Origin: Brachybacterium sp.
Lineage (GTDB): Bacteria; Actinomycetota; Actinomycetes; Actinomycetales; Dermabacteraceae
Direction of reading: 5' to 3'
Assembly: GCA_030451965.1 (NCBI GenBank)
Contig: JAKDNE010000184.1
Location: 1 to 6,555, forward strand
Length of the DNA: 6,555 bases
Below are positions 1 to 5,611 of the stretch, piece by piece. A program made the translations under genes and the position numbers. The notes under the pieces were generated by a model. The model worked only from the letters and a program-made list of their open reading frames with translations. It had not been told where the DNA came from and ran no database searches. How positions within the stretch are numbered: the stretch's first letter is position 1; the number at the start of each line of letters is the position of its first letter.

Positions 1-1
1 C

Positions 2-700
2 GCCGGGGCGATCGGTGCCCGCGTGATCGGGCACCGCACCCTGCTGATCGGCCTCACCTCGCTGGTGCTGGTGCTGCTCGGCGCCCTGCACGCGCTGGGT
101 CTCGGCTTCGATCTCAGCCGGGTCCTCCCGGGCTTCGACCGTCTCCAGCAGCGCTCGACCCGGGGCTCCGGACTCGCCCGCACCTTCGTGCTCGGCGCTG
201 TCGGCGGGATCGCCGGATTCTGCGCGGGGCCGATCCTCGGCGCCGTGCTCACCCTGGCCATGGGACAGGGGAGCATGCTCCTGGCCGGGATCCTGCTCGC
301 CGTCTACGGCGCTGGGATGGTGGTGCCGCTGACCATCCTGGCAGCGGTCTGGAATCGCCTGGGGGCCCGGGGCAGGAACCTGCTGCGCGGCCGCGAGTTC
401 ACGCTGCTGGGACGGCGCCTGCACACCACGACCTTCATCACCGGACTGGTGATCATCGCCCTCGGCATCGTGTTCTGGACGACCAACGGACTGGTCACCA
501 TGCCCTCCCTCGTCCCCACCAGCACCCTCGCCCGCTGGCAGGCGGGCAGCGCCGGGCTCAACGACCCCGTCGTGCAGATCGCCGTGATCCTCGGGCTGGG
601 TGTCCTGGCCCTGGTGCTGTGGGGGCTGTGGGATCGTCGTCGGCGGCGGGAGCAGGACGCCCCGACCACCATCACCCTGACTCCGGGGAGGCGACCATGA
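2..700 (+). CDS. ccdA: CcdA-family cytochrome c biogenesis / thiol-disulfide transport membrane protein (5' end outside window)
   Basis: CcdA/DsbD-type proteins pass electrons from cytoplasmic thioredoxin across the membrane to extracytoplasmic thiol proteins, for cytochrome c maturation or disulfide reduction. The frame is open from base 2, so the true start and the first membrane segment with its usual cysteine lie upstream. GTG at 23 is only the first start-like codon and is not a credible start. About 232 residues are visible, with five hydrophobic segments. Counting from the GTG, these lie near residues 6-27, 53-79, 83-109, 134-156 and 183-201. The second contains GFCAGPILGA (Cys at nt 221-223), matching the family's conserved PC-x-GP-type motif and supplying one of the two redox cysteines. 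The tail is Arg-rich. The stop overlaps the next start as ATGA, so the two genes are translationally coupled. Family assignment is strong; the exact substrate is unknown. Confidence 0.86.
   Translation, partial: AGAIGARVIGHRTLLIGLTSLVLVLLGALHALGLGFDLSRVLPGFDRLQQRSTRGSGLARTFVLGAVGGIAGFCAGPILGAVLTLAMGQGSMLLAGILLAVYGAGMVVPLTILAAVWNRLGARGRNLLRGREFTLLGRRLHTTTFITGLVIIALGIVFWTTNGLVTMPSLVPTSTLARWQAGSAGLNDPVVQIAVILGLGVLALVLWGLWDRRRRREQDAPTTITLTPGRRP
684..690 (+). promoter_or_regulatory. Ribosome binding site that fixes the lipoprotein start at 697
   Basis: GGGGAGG lies 6 nt before the ATG at 697. It supports that ATG rather than the in-frame ATG at 619, which would add 26 residues without signal character in front of a clean signal peptide and would overlap the ccdA gene by 82 nt. 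Confidence 0.75.
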
Positions 701-1914
701 GGCGCCGCGGCTTCCTGGCCGCGCTTCCGCTGGGTCTGCTCGGCCTCGGTGCCTGCGGCCCGGAGGGCGGCAGCGAGCCCGCCGGCCCGGCACCGGCGGC
801 CCCGGTCGAGCACCCCGAGCCGGTGCAGGTCGGCGAGCTCGCCGAGGTCGTGGAGTACACCGAGGTGCGACTGCCGCTGGAGATGACCCCGATGGTCGTC
901 GTCGATCCCGGCTGGACCGCCGCCCCTCTCGAACTGGACGGCATCTTCCTCGGCTATCGCGAGGAGGAGGATCATCTGCGGTTCCTCGCCGTCGACCAGG
1001 ACGGCACCGTGCTGTGGCGGGCGGATCGGCCCCTCGGCTGCACCGGGTACGTGCTGACCCGAGGAGCGCAGAAGGCACCGATCGCAGTGCTCGCCGATCT
1101 CGCCGCCCCCGACCAGGACGGGACCACCGCGACGACCCTGACGGCCTACGACCTGCGGACCGCCGAGCTTCTCTGGGGCCCGGCCCGGGCGCCCGGCCCG
1201 CAGGCCGCCGTCGGCCTGGTCTACTCGGCACCGACCGATCAGGCGATGGGCGAGGGAGGTCCGCGCACCGCGCTGTCCGGCGTCACCGGGGAGATGCGCC
1301 GCGGCGAGGCGGATCTCGCCGACGGCCGCATCCTCGGCGAGCATCTGGGCTCCCTGGTGCGCACCGAGGGCTCCGAGCTGCTGGTCAGCGATGCCGAGGG
1401 CGAGGAGCTCTGGCGCAGCCCGCTGCCCGCCGGGGTGGAGGCGGACCGGGCGCGTCTGCTCGGCACCATCGATCCGACCACCTCCTTCGCCGTGATCGGC
1501 GACCAGGACTCGCCCGGCGCAGTGATCGACCTCGCCGATGGCCGGGTCGTCGCCGAGGAGGCGAACGCCGTCGCACGGGATCATGTCCTCGAGATCACCG
1601 TGGTCGTCTCGGGCACCACCGTGCGCGGACTCGAGGACGACGGCACCGAGAAGTGGACACATGAGGACCCCGAGCCGCTCGAGCTGCTCTGCGCCGGGGA
1701 GCGCCTGGCCTATGCCGTCCGCCCCGAGGAGGGCACGCTCGTGGTGCTGGATACGAACCATGGGCTGATGGTCCAGCCCTACGACGTCGACCAGACGGGG
1801 CCGCTCGCCGTCCCCCAGGTGTTCTCCGCGGACACCGCTGCCGCCGTGCGCGTCGAGGAACAGTACCTCCTGGTCACCACCGAGTTCGACGAGGACTTCG
1901 GCCTGCGGGAGTGA
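697..1914 (+). CDS. Predicted lipoprotein with PQQ-like beta-propeller repeats
   Basis: A 405-residue exported protein. The N-terminus has Arg 2-4, a hydrophobic core and the lipobox L17-G18-A19-C20, so it should be a lipid-anchored protein on the outer face of the membrane. R3-R4-G5-F6-L7 also fits a twin-arginine (RRxFL) signal, so Tat export in folded form is possible. A Pro/Ala/Glu-rich linker (about 22-45) follows. The rest is rich in short beta-strand units of the PQQ/quinoprotein-propeller type: DGTVLW (about 102-107), YDLRTAELLW (151-160), EGEELW, and DGTEKW followed by a strand ending LVVLDT. I see no catalytic motif or PQQ-dehydrogenase signature, so a scaffold or binding role is more likely than an enzyme. 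The start overlaps the ccdA stop (ATGA), so the two are an operon. It ends 28 nt from a convergent gene. The fold is inferred; the function is unknown. Confidence 0.84.
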   Translation: MRRRGFLAALPLGLLGLGACGPEGGSEPAGPAPAAPVEHPEPVQVGELAEVVEYTEVRLPLEMTPMVVVDPGWTAAPLELDGIFLGYREEEDHLRFLAVDQDGTVLWRADRPLGCTGYVLTRGAQKAPIAVLADLAAPDQDGTTATTLTAYDLRTAELLWGPARAPGPQAAVGLVYSAPTDQAMGEGGPRTALSGVTGEMRRGEADLADGRILGEHLGSLVRTEGSELLVSDAEGEELWRSPLPAGVEADRARLLGTIDPTTSFAVIGDQDSPGAVIDLADGRVVAEEANAVARDHVLEITVVVSGTTVRGLEDDGTEKWTHEDPEPLELLCAGERLAYAVRPEEGTLVVLDTNHGLMVQPYDVDQTGPLAVPQVFSADTAAAVRVEEQYLLVTTEFDEDFGLRE

Positions 1915-1942
1915 CCGGTCGCGCGCGCCGGCCCCGCGGTGT

Positions 1943-2953
1943 TCACAGCGGCAGCGGGCAGCCGTTCATCAGCAGCACGGCATAGGGGACGACGACGACC
2001 GCCGCGAGGCCGAGGAGCGCCACCAGCAGGGTGGACAGCGTCACGACCGGCACCAGCGCCGAGCGTGCGGCGGCGGGGGAGACCAGGTGCCCGATCCGGT
2101 CGGGCCCGATGCCGGCCGGCCCCATCGCGTGCAGCAGGGCGCCGGGCGCGGCCGCCGGAGCGGCTGACGGGCCGGGAGCCCCGGCTTCGCCGAGGGTGAG
2201 CAATGCGCTGGCCAGGGCCGGCGTGCCGCTGCGGTGTCGGGAGGCGTCGTCCGCGGCGATCTCCAGCAGGTGCGGCACCGCGATCGCGACCGCGTCGAAC
2301 AGCGGGATCACGCGCAGCGGGCCGACCATCGCGTCCAGCACCGCGAGCAGTGTGTGATGGTGCTGGGAGAGGTGGGCCGCCTCGTGCTCGAGGACGGCGG
2401 AGAGCTCGTCCGCCCCCAGGGAGTCCAGCAGGCCGCGGGAGACGACGATGCCTCCTCGGCGGCGGGGCAGCGCGAACGCCAGCGGCGTCGGATCCGGGAC
2501 CAGCAGCACGGGATGTCCGGCGAGGACGGTGCGCGCCGCCCTGGCCCGCACCTCGGTGAGGACGGCCCGGGTGGAACGGGCCCGCCGGAGGAGTCCCCGG
2601 ACGGCAGCCGCACTCATCAGGGCAGTGCCCGCCAGCGGCAGCAGGACGAGCGCGGCCATCGGCACCGGGAGCTGGACCGGAGCGGCGGCGAAGGGGCTCG
2701 CCGCGGCGAGGCAGCGCTGGCAGACGTCCGCGGCGGAGCCCGCGAGCAGCCGGGGACCGCTGGGCAGCCCGGCCAGGGCCACGCTGAGGACCACCGCCGC
2801 CGTCGACCACACGGCCAGGGCCCCGAGCAGCAGCCCGGAGGCCAGGCGCGGGGCCCGCATCAGCAGCGGGGAGCTCCAGCGGACCAGTCGGGGACCGGCC
2901 AGCGCGACGAGGACGATCGCGAGGGCGAACAGCACGAACAGCGTGAGCGTCAC
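1943..2953 (-). CDS. M56 family (BlaR1/MecR1-like) membrane zinc metallopeptidase without sensor domain
   Basis: A 336-residue membrane protease of the BlaR1/MecR1 type, expected to inactivate the BlaI-type repressor encoded just upstream when it senses a signal. Hydrophobic segments lie near 2-20, 40-62, 97-118 and 300-325. The cytoplasmic part carries the zinc motif HEAAH (190-194), and EIAAD (231-235) supplies the likely third ligand E231. True BlaR1 is about 580-600 residues with an extracellular penicillin-binding domain. Here the protein stops just after the last membrane segment, so that domain is absent. A C78-Q-R-C81 pair sits in the loop between segments 2 and 3. This loop is predicted extracytoplasmic, because the loops on either side of that hairpin (21-39 and 119-145) are Arg-rich. 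The GTG start overlaps the repressor's stop (GTGA), so this is the last gene of the operon. Family certain; signal unknown. Confidence 0.93.
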   Translation of the reverse strand: MTLTLFVLFALAIVLVALAGPRLVRWSSPLLMRAPRLASGLLLGALAVWSTAAVVLSVALAGLPSGPRLLAGSAADVCQRCLAAASPFAAAPVQLPVPMAALVLLPLAGTALMSAAAVRGLLRRARSTRAVLTEVRARAARTVLAGHPVLLVPDPTPLAFALPRRRGGIVVSRGLLDSLGADELSAVLEHEAAHLSQHHHTLLAVLDAMVGPLRVIPLFDAVAIAVPHLLEIAADDASRHRSGTPALASALLTLGEAGAPGPSAAPAAAPGALLHAMGPAGIGPDRIGHLVSPAAARSALVPVVTLSTLLVALLGLAAVVVVPYAVLLMNGCPLPL

Positions 2954-3363
2954 GCCGGCCCCGGTCCTGGGTCCGGGGTGCCGGTGGCATCTCGGCTGTC
3001 GAGGTATTCGCGCAGCAGCATGGTCTCGCGCTCGTCCATGCCCTTCACGAAGCGCAGGATCGAGGCGCTGCGGTCATTGCTGCTCGACAGCGCCTGCTCC
3101 ATCAGCCGGGCGGCGTGCTCCGAGCGCGGGTGGCGCGGTCGATACCTCACCGAGCGACCCACCCGGCGACCGGTGGCCAGGTCCTTGCGCCCGAGATTCG
3201 AGAGCACCGTGGCGATCGTGGTGTAGGCGTGGTGGTCGCCCAGGCCGGAGATCAGCTCGCGGATCGTCAGCTCGTCGTGCTCCCACAGCTGCTCCATCAC
3301 CTGCTGCTCCAGGGTCCCCAGGCGCACGTTCCGGAAGGGATGGGAGGTCTCCGCATCGCTCAT
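2950..3363 (-). CDS. BlaI/MecI/CopY-family winged-helix transcriptional repressor
   Basis: A 137-residue repressor of the BlaI/MecI type. These dimers bind palindromic operators near promoters and are released by proteolysis triggered by a partner M56 protease, or in the CopY branch by metal. The winged helix spans about residues 15-76: LGTLEQQVMEQLW is helix 1, ELTIRELI helix 2, AYTTIATVLSNLGRKDL the recognition-helix region, and VGRSVRYRP the wing. A helical tail from about 82 to 123 fits the dimerisation domain, and a Gly/Pro-rich end follows. I see no CxC metal motif of the CopY kind, and no cysteine at all, so direct copper or thiol sensing is unlikely. The ATG overlaps the preceding stop (ATGA), and its own stop overlaps the M56 start (GTGA). 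It has only a weak Shine-Dalgarno sequence, which fits translational coupling. The likely operator is the palindrome at 3945-3959, giving autoregulation. Whether it controls a beta-lactamase is not shown. Confidence 0.95.
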   Translation of the reverse strand: MSDAETSHPFRNVRLGTLEQQVMEQLWEHDELTIRELISGLGDHHAYTTIATVLSNLGRKDLATGRRVGRSVRYRPRHPRSEHAARLMEQALSSSNDRSASILRFVKGMDERETMLLREYLDSRDATGTPDPGPGPA

Positions 3364-3929
3364 AGGGCCGCTGCCGATCGGCTCGGCTCCGGGGCGGGGA
3401 GCGGACAGGCGACCTGGCCCCGCAGGCGCGAGAGGACCGCGATCACCGACAGCACGAGGGCGAGCACGGCCAGGAAGGGCTGTGCCGGCGCGAACCAGGT
3501 CAGCGCCCCGCTGTACCCGAGCGCGAGCAGTGCGAGCTTGTTGCACACGGGGCATCCCACGGCGAACCAGGCCAGCATGCCGGCTGCGGTCCCGGTGCGG
3601 GCGTCGCGACGCTCGCCGAGGTCGGCAGCGCCCCCGGTGCGTGCCGCGCGGTCCCCCGCCGGCGCCACATAGGTGGCGATCAGCAGCCCCATCAGGGCGG
3701 AGGTGAGGAGCCAGACGGGATAGTTCCACGGCACGGTGGGGATGTCGCGGGAGAAGAACGAGTTGGGGATCAGCACGGTCGCCAGCCCCATGACGACGGC
3801 GATCCCGGTCGCGGCGACGACGGCGACGATCACCTGCCGGGCGCCCCATCCCCGCAGCGCCGAGGCGGACAGGCGGAGAGTCTCCCCGAGGAGGCGGGGC
3901 CAGTGCGAGATCTGTGGCATGGCCTCCAC
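3360..3929 (-). CDS. Small integral membrane protein with GCPVC motif, first gene of the BlaI/M56 operon (family not recognised)
   Basis: I cannot name this 189-residue protein. It has about four hydrophobic segments (near 32-54, 72-90, 115-140 and 150-167), with a polar Arg/Asp-rich loop at about 92-112. The most striking motif is GCPVCNK at 125-131 (C126, C129), inside or at the edge of the third segment and followed by a small hydrophobic, aromatic stretch with WFAPAQP. A third cysteine, C175, lies in the short Pro-rich tail. A CxxC in a membrane segment suggests thiol-disulfide exchange or metal binding, but this is inference. I used GTG at 3929, which has GAGG four bases upstream. ATG at 3920 (186 residues) has GGAGG only two bases away and is the alternative. 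The stop overlaps the repressor start (ATGA), so it is co-transcribed and presumably controlled by BlaI. Confidence 0.83.
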   Translation of the reverse strand: MEAMPQISHWPRLLGETLRLSASALRGWGARQVIVAVVAATGIAVVMGLATVLIPNSFFSRDIPTVPWNYPVWLLTSALMGLLIATYVAPAGDRAARTGGAADLGERRDARTGTAAGMLAWFAVGCPVCNKLALLALGYSGALTWFAPAQPFLAVLALVLSVIAVLSRLRGQVACPLPAPEPSRSAAAL

Positions 3930-3944
3930 TATGCCTCATTCATT

Positions 3945-3959
3945 ACTATCGTGGATAGT
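3945..3959 (-). promoter_or_regulatory. Perfect inverted repeat, candidate BlaI-type operator
   Basis: On the coding (minus) strand this reads ACTATC-CAC-GATAGT, a perfect 6-bp inverted repeat with a 3-nt centre. It lies in a locally AT-richer patch 16 nt upstream of the GTG that opens the BlaI operon. BlaI/MecI repressors bind such short dyads at their own promoters. The GATAGT arm also resembles a -10 element (4 of 6 to TATAAT), so a bound dimer would block transcription. No convincing -35 was found. Assignment to BlaI rests on position and symmetry, not on a matched published consensus. Confidence 0.55.
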
Positions 3960-3997
3960 CGTCATGCGAGGTGGGGCAGTCGCGACGACCGGACCGC

Positions 3998-5509
3998 TCA
4001 GAGCCGGGACTCGAGTCGTCCTGCGACCACCGTCGCCAGCACCCAGGTCTCCCGCAGCCGCTCCGCCGCCTCCCGGGCCGCGGCGTCCACCAGCAGTCCG
4101 TCGGCCCCCAGCGGCACGTCCGCGAAGGGGTCCTCCTCCAGCAGCACCACATCGCCCACCCCGCCCACCTGCAGGGAGGTGATGCCGTCGGTCGAGGCGA
4201 CGAGGGCCTCCCGCGGCTGCAGCTGCTGCTCGGGATGCCAGCCCGCACGCTCGTCGGCGCTGCGGTGCACGGCGGCGGACATCGCCAGCCACGGGTCCAG
4301 CGGCGCGACCGGGGCATCGGAGCCCAGCGCGAGCGGGACGCCGGCGCGCAGCAGGTCCCGCAGCCGGAAGGCCTGGGTGCCGTGGCCCGGCCAGAGGGAC
4401 TCGGTGGCGTCACGATCGTCCAGCAGGTGCGCGGGCTGCACGGAGGCGGTGACGCCGAGAGCCGCCATCGCGTCGATGTCATCATCGGTGAGCATCTGCG
4501 CGTGCTCGATGCTCGCCGTGATCCCGACGTCCTGGATCGCTTCGAGCGCGACCTGCGCGGCGGCATCGCCGATCGCATGCACCGCCGCGTCCAGACCCTG
4601 GGCCTTCGCCCGTGCGAGCGCCTCGCGCAGCGCCTGCGGTCCCACGCTGAGCACCCCGCGCCCGGCATAGCCGTGGCCATCGGTGTACGCATCGCGGGTG
4701 TACGCCGAATGGGAGCCGAGCGCCCCGTCGACGATCACCTTCAGCGGGCCCATCGTCACCAGGCCCCGCGGATCCAATGCCGTCCCCGTCGGCCCGGGGG
4801 CCGCCGCCAGCTCCTGGGGATAGACGGCGGTGCGGATCCGCATCCGCGGCGCGCGCTGCGGCCAGGTCTCCCAGGGACGCCCCCACTCCATGTCCACCAG
4901 CCCCACCACCCCGCGCTGCAGGGCCTGACGCTGCATCATCGCCGCCCCGGTCGCGACGGCGTCGGCGACCCCGGGCAGCACCGGCAGGAGGGGAGCCACC
5001 GCGAACCACTCCTCCTCGGCCACGATCCCGTCCCGCGGAGGCAGCGCCAGCAGGCGCAGCGCCGCCGAGTTCAGCCAGGCATGGTGGGCATCCCCACCGA
5101 TCAGCACCGTCGGCACCGAGCCGGTCGCCTCGTCGAGCGCCGGCACCGTCGGCTGCACGGCGAAATCCACCAGGCGATGTCCGAAGCCGACCAGCGCCTG
5201 ATCCATCATGCCCGCATCGCGGCGCGCGGCGAGCTCGGCCCGCACCAGCTCGAGGATCACCCCCACGCTGCCGGCACCGCCGGTGTCCAGACGGGCATGG
5301 GCCTGGGCGAGCTGTCCGGTATGCACATGCCGGTCCCACAGCCCGGGGATCGCGAGGGCTCCCTCGCCCTCGAGGACCTCCTCGCCGGGCGCGGGGGAGC
5401 GGTCCGGGGCGATCTCGGTGATCACGCCGTCATGGATCCGCAGGTCCACCGGTACATCAGGAGCCTCGCCCGTGGCGGCGTCGAACGGCCGCACCTGTCT
5501 GATCAGCAC
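3998..5509 (-). CDS. Amidohydrolase family protein (YtcJ-like, Amidohydro_3 type)
   Basis: A 503-residue metal-dependent hydrolase of the amidohydrolase superfamily. It should be cytoplasmic and cleave an amide, formamide or similar C-N bond; the substrate cannot be read from the sequence. It shows the family order: a small N-terminal beta-sandwich strand region, then IPGLWDRHVH with metal ligands H61 and H63, GGDAHHAWLNS (138-148), LKVIVDGALGS (256-266, with K257), HAIGDAA (H311), IEHAQM (H336), and LGSDAPVAPLDP (395-406) with the conserved Asp D398. The C-terminus completes the sandwich with GDVVLLEEDP. All expected catalytic positions look intact and the length is normal. There is no signal peptide. 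The start is GTG at 5509, preceded by a -10-like element rather than a Shine-Dalgarno sequence. It is divergent from the ABC ATPase and lies 68 nt upstream of the BlaI operon on the same strand, so read-through is possible. Confidence 0.92.
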   Translation of the reverse strand: MLIRQVRPFDAATGEAPDVPVDLRIHDGVITEIAPDRSPAPGEEVLEGEGALAIPGLWDRHVHTGQLAQAHARLDTGGAGSVGVILELVRAELAARRDAGMMDQALVGFGHRLVDFAVQPTVPALDEATGSVPTVLIGGDAHHAWLNSAALRLLALPPRDGIVAEEEWFAVAPLLPVLPGVADAVATGAAMMQRQALQRGVVGLVDMEWGRPWETWPQRAPRMRIRTAVYPQELAAAPGPTGTALDPRGLVTMGPLKVIVDGALGSHSAYTRDAYTDGHGYAGRGVLSVGPQALREALARAKAQGLDAAVHAIGDAAAQVALEAIQDVGITASIEHAQMLTDDDIDAMAALGVTASVQPAHLLDDRDATESLWPGHGTQAFRLRDLLRAGVPLALGSDAPVAPLDPWLAMSAAVHRSADERAGWHPEQQLQPREALVASTDGITSLQVGGVGDVVLLEEDPFADVPLGADGLLVDAAAREAAERLRETWVLATVVAGRLESRL

Positions 5510-5515
5510 TGATCC

Positions 5516-5521
5516 AGAGTA
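5516..5521 (-). promoter_or_regulatory. -10 element of a probable leaderless promoter for the amidohydrolase
   Basis: On the minus strand TACTCT fits the actinobacterial TANNNT -10 pattern. Six bases (GGATCA) separate it from the GTG at 5509, so transcription would begin at or next to the start codon. No purine-rich ribosome site is correctly spaced, which fits leaderless translation. A strong -35 is not evident; that position (about 5539-5545) is covered by the palindrome at 5539-5554. Confidence 0.5.
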
Positions 5522-5538
5522 GCCCCCGCCGGGCAGGG

Positions 5539-5554
5539 CATGACGACTGTCATG
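5539..5554. promoter_or_regulatory. Inverted repeat CATGAC-N4-GTCATG in the divergent promoter region
   Basis: A perfect 6-bp inverted repeat around GACT. It covers the expected -35 position of the amidohydrolase promoter and lies 57 nt upstream of the ABC ATPase start, so a regulator bound here could affect both genes. No regulator is encoded next to it. Its left arm and centre belong to an 11-base word that recurs at the BlaI-operon promoter. Confidence 0.4.
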
Positions 5555-5578
5555 GGCAGCGCGTGATCGCAGGGACTG

Positions 5579-5591
5579 GGGCGCGGCGCCC
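5579..5591 (+). other. Short GC hairpin in the leader of the ABC ATPase gene
   Basis: GGGCG-CGG-CGCCC can form a perfect five-pair stem with a three-base loop, ending 6 nt before the GGGAGG ribosome site. It might tune translation or mRNA stability. In DNA this GC-rich such small stems are common, so the support is weak. Confidence 0.25.
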
Positions 5592-5611
5592 GCGGCCGGG
5601 AGGCTGGAGCC

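Noticed and set aside
304..1761. Long open frame of 485 codons on the minus strand opposite ccdA and the lipoprotein gene
   Set aside because: It is antisense to two genes with clear protein features, shows no domain or signal, and is rich in Arg/Gly/Ala as expected for a high-GC shadow frame.
1915..1942. Possible shared terminator in the 28-nt gap between the convergent operons (CCGGT and GCCGG arms around a CG-repeat loop, 1915-1931)
   Set aside because: The stem is only five pairs including a G-T pair, and neither strand has a T-run, so an intrinsic terminator is not supported.
2234..3226. Open frame of 330 codons on the plus strand opposite the M56 and BlaI genes
   Set aside because: A low-complexity Arg/Gly/Gln-rich shadow with no motif; the minus strand encodes two well-recognised proteins there.
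2950..3363. Assignment of the repressor to the copper-responsive CopY subgroup
   Set aside because: The protein has no cysteine, so the CxC metal-binding pairs of CopY are absent.
3364..3939. The BlaI frame is open upstream to 3939, suggesting a 329-residue fusion
   Set aside because: The extra part is an out-of-frame, Arg/Pro-rich reading of the membrane protein gene. The ATGA overlap and normal BlaI length support ATG at 3363.
3979..3986. GTCGCGAC palindrome between the amidohydrolase stop and the BlaI operon, considered as a terminator
   Set aside because: Eight bases with no loop and no following T-run; too short to be a convincing hairpin.
3971..5512. Open frame of 513 codons on the plus strand opposite the amidohydrolase
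   Set aside because: Its product is dominated by Arg, His, Gly and Gln with no recognisable motif, while the opposite strand carries a complete amidohydrolase with all catalytic positions.
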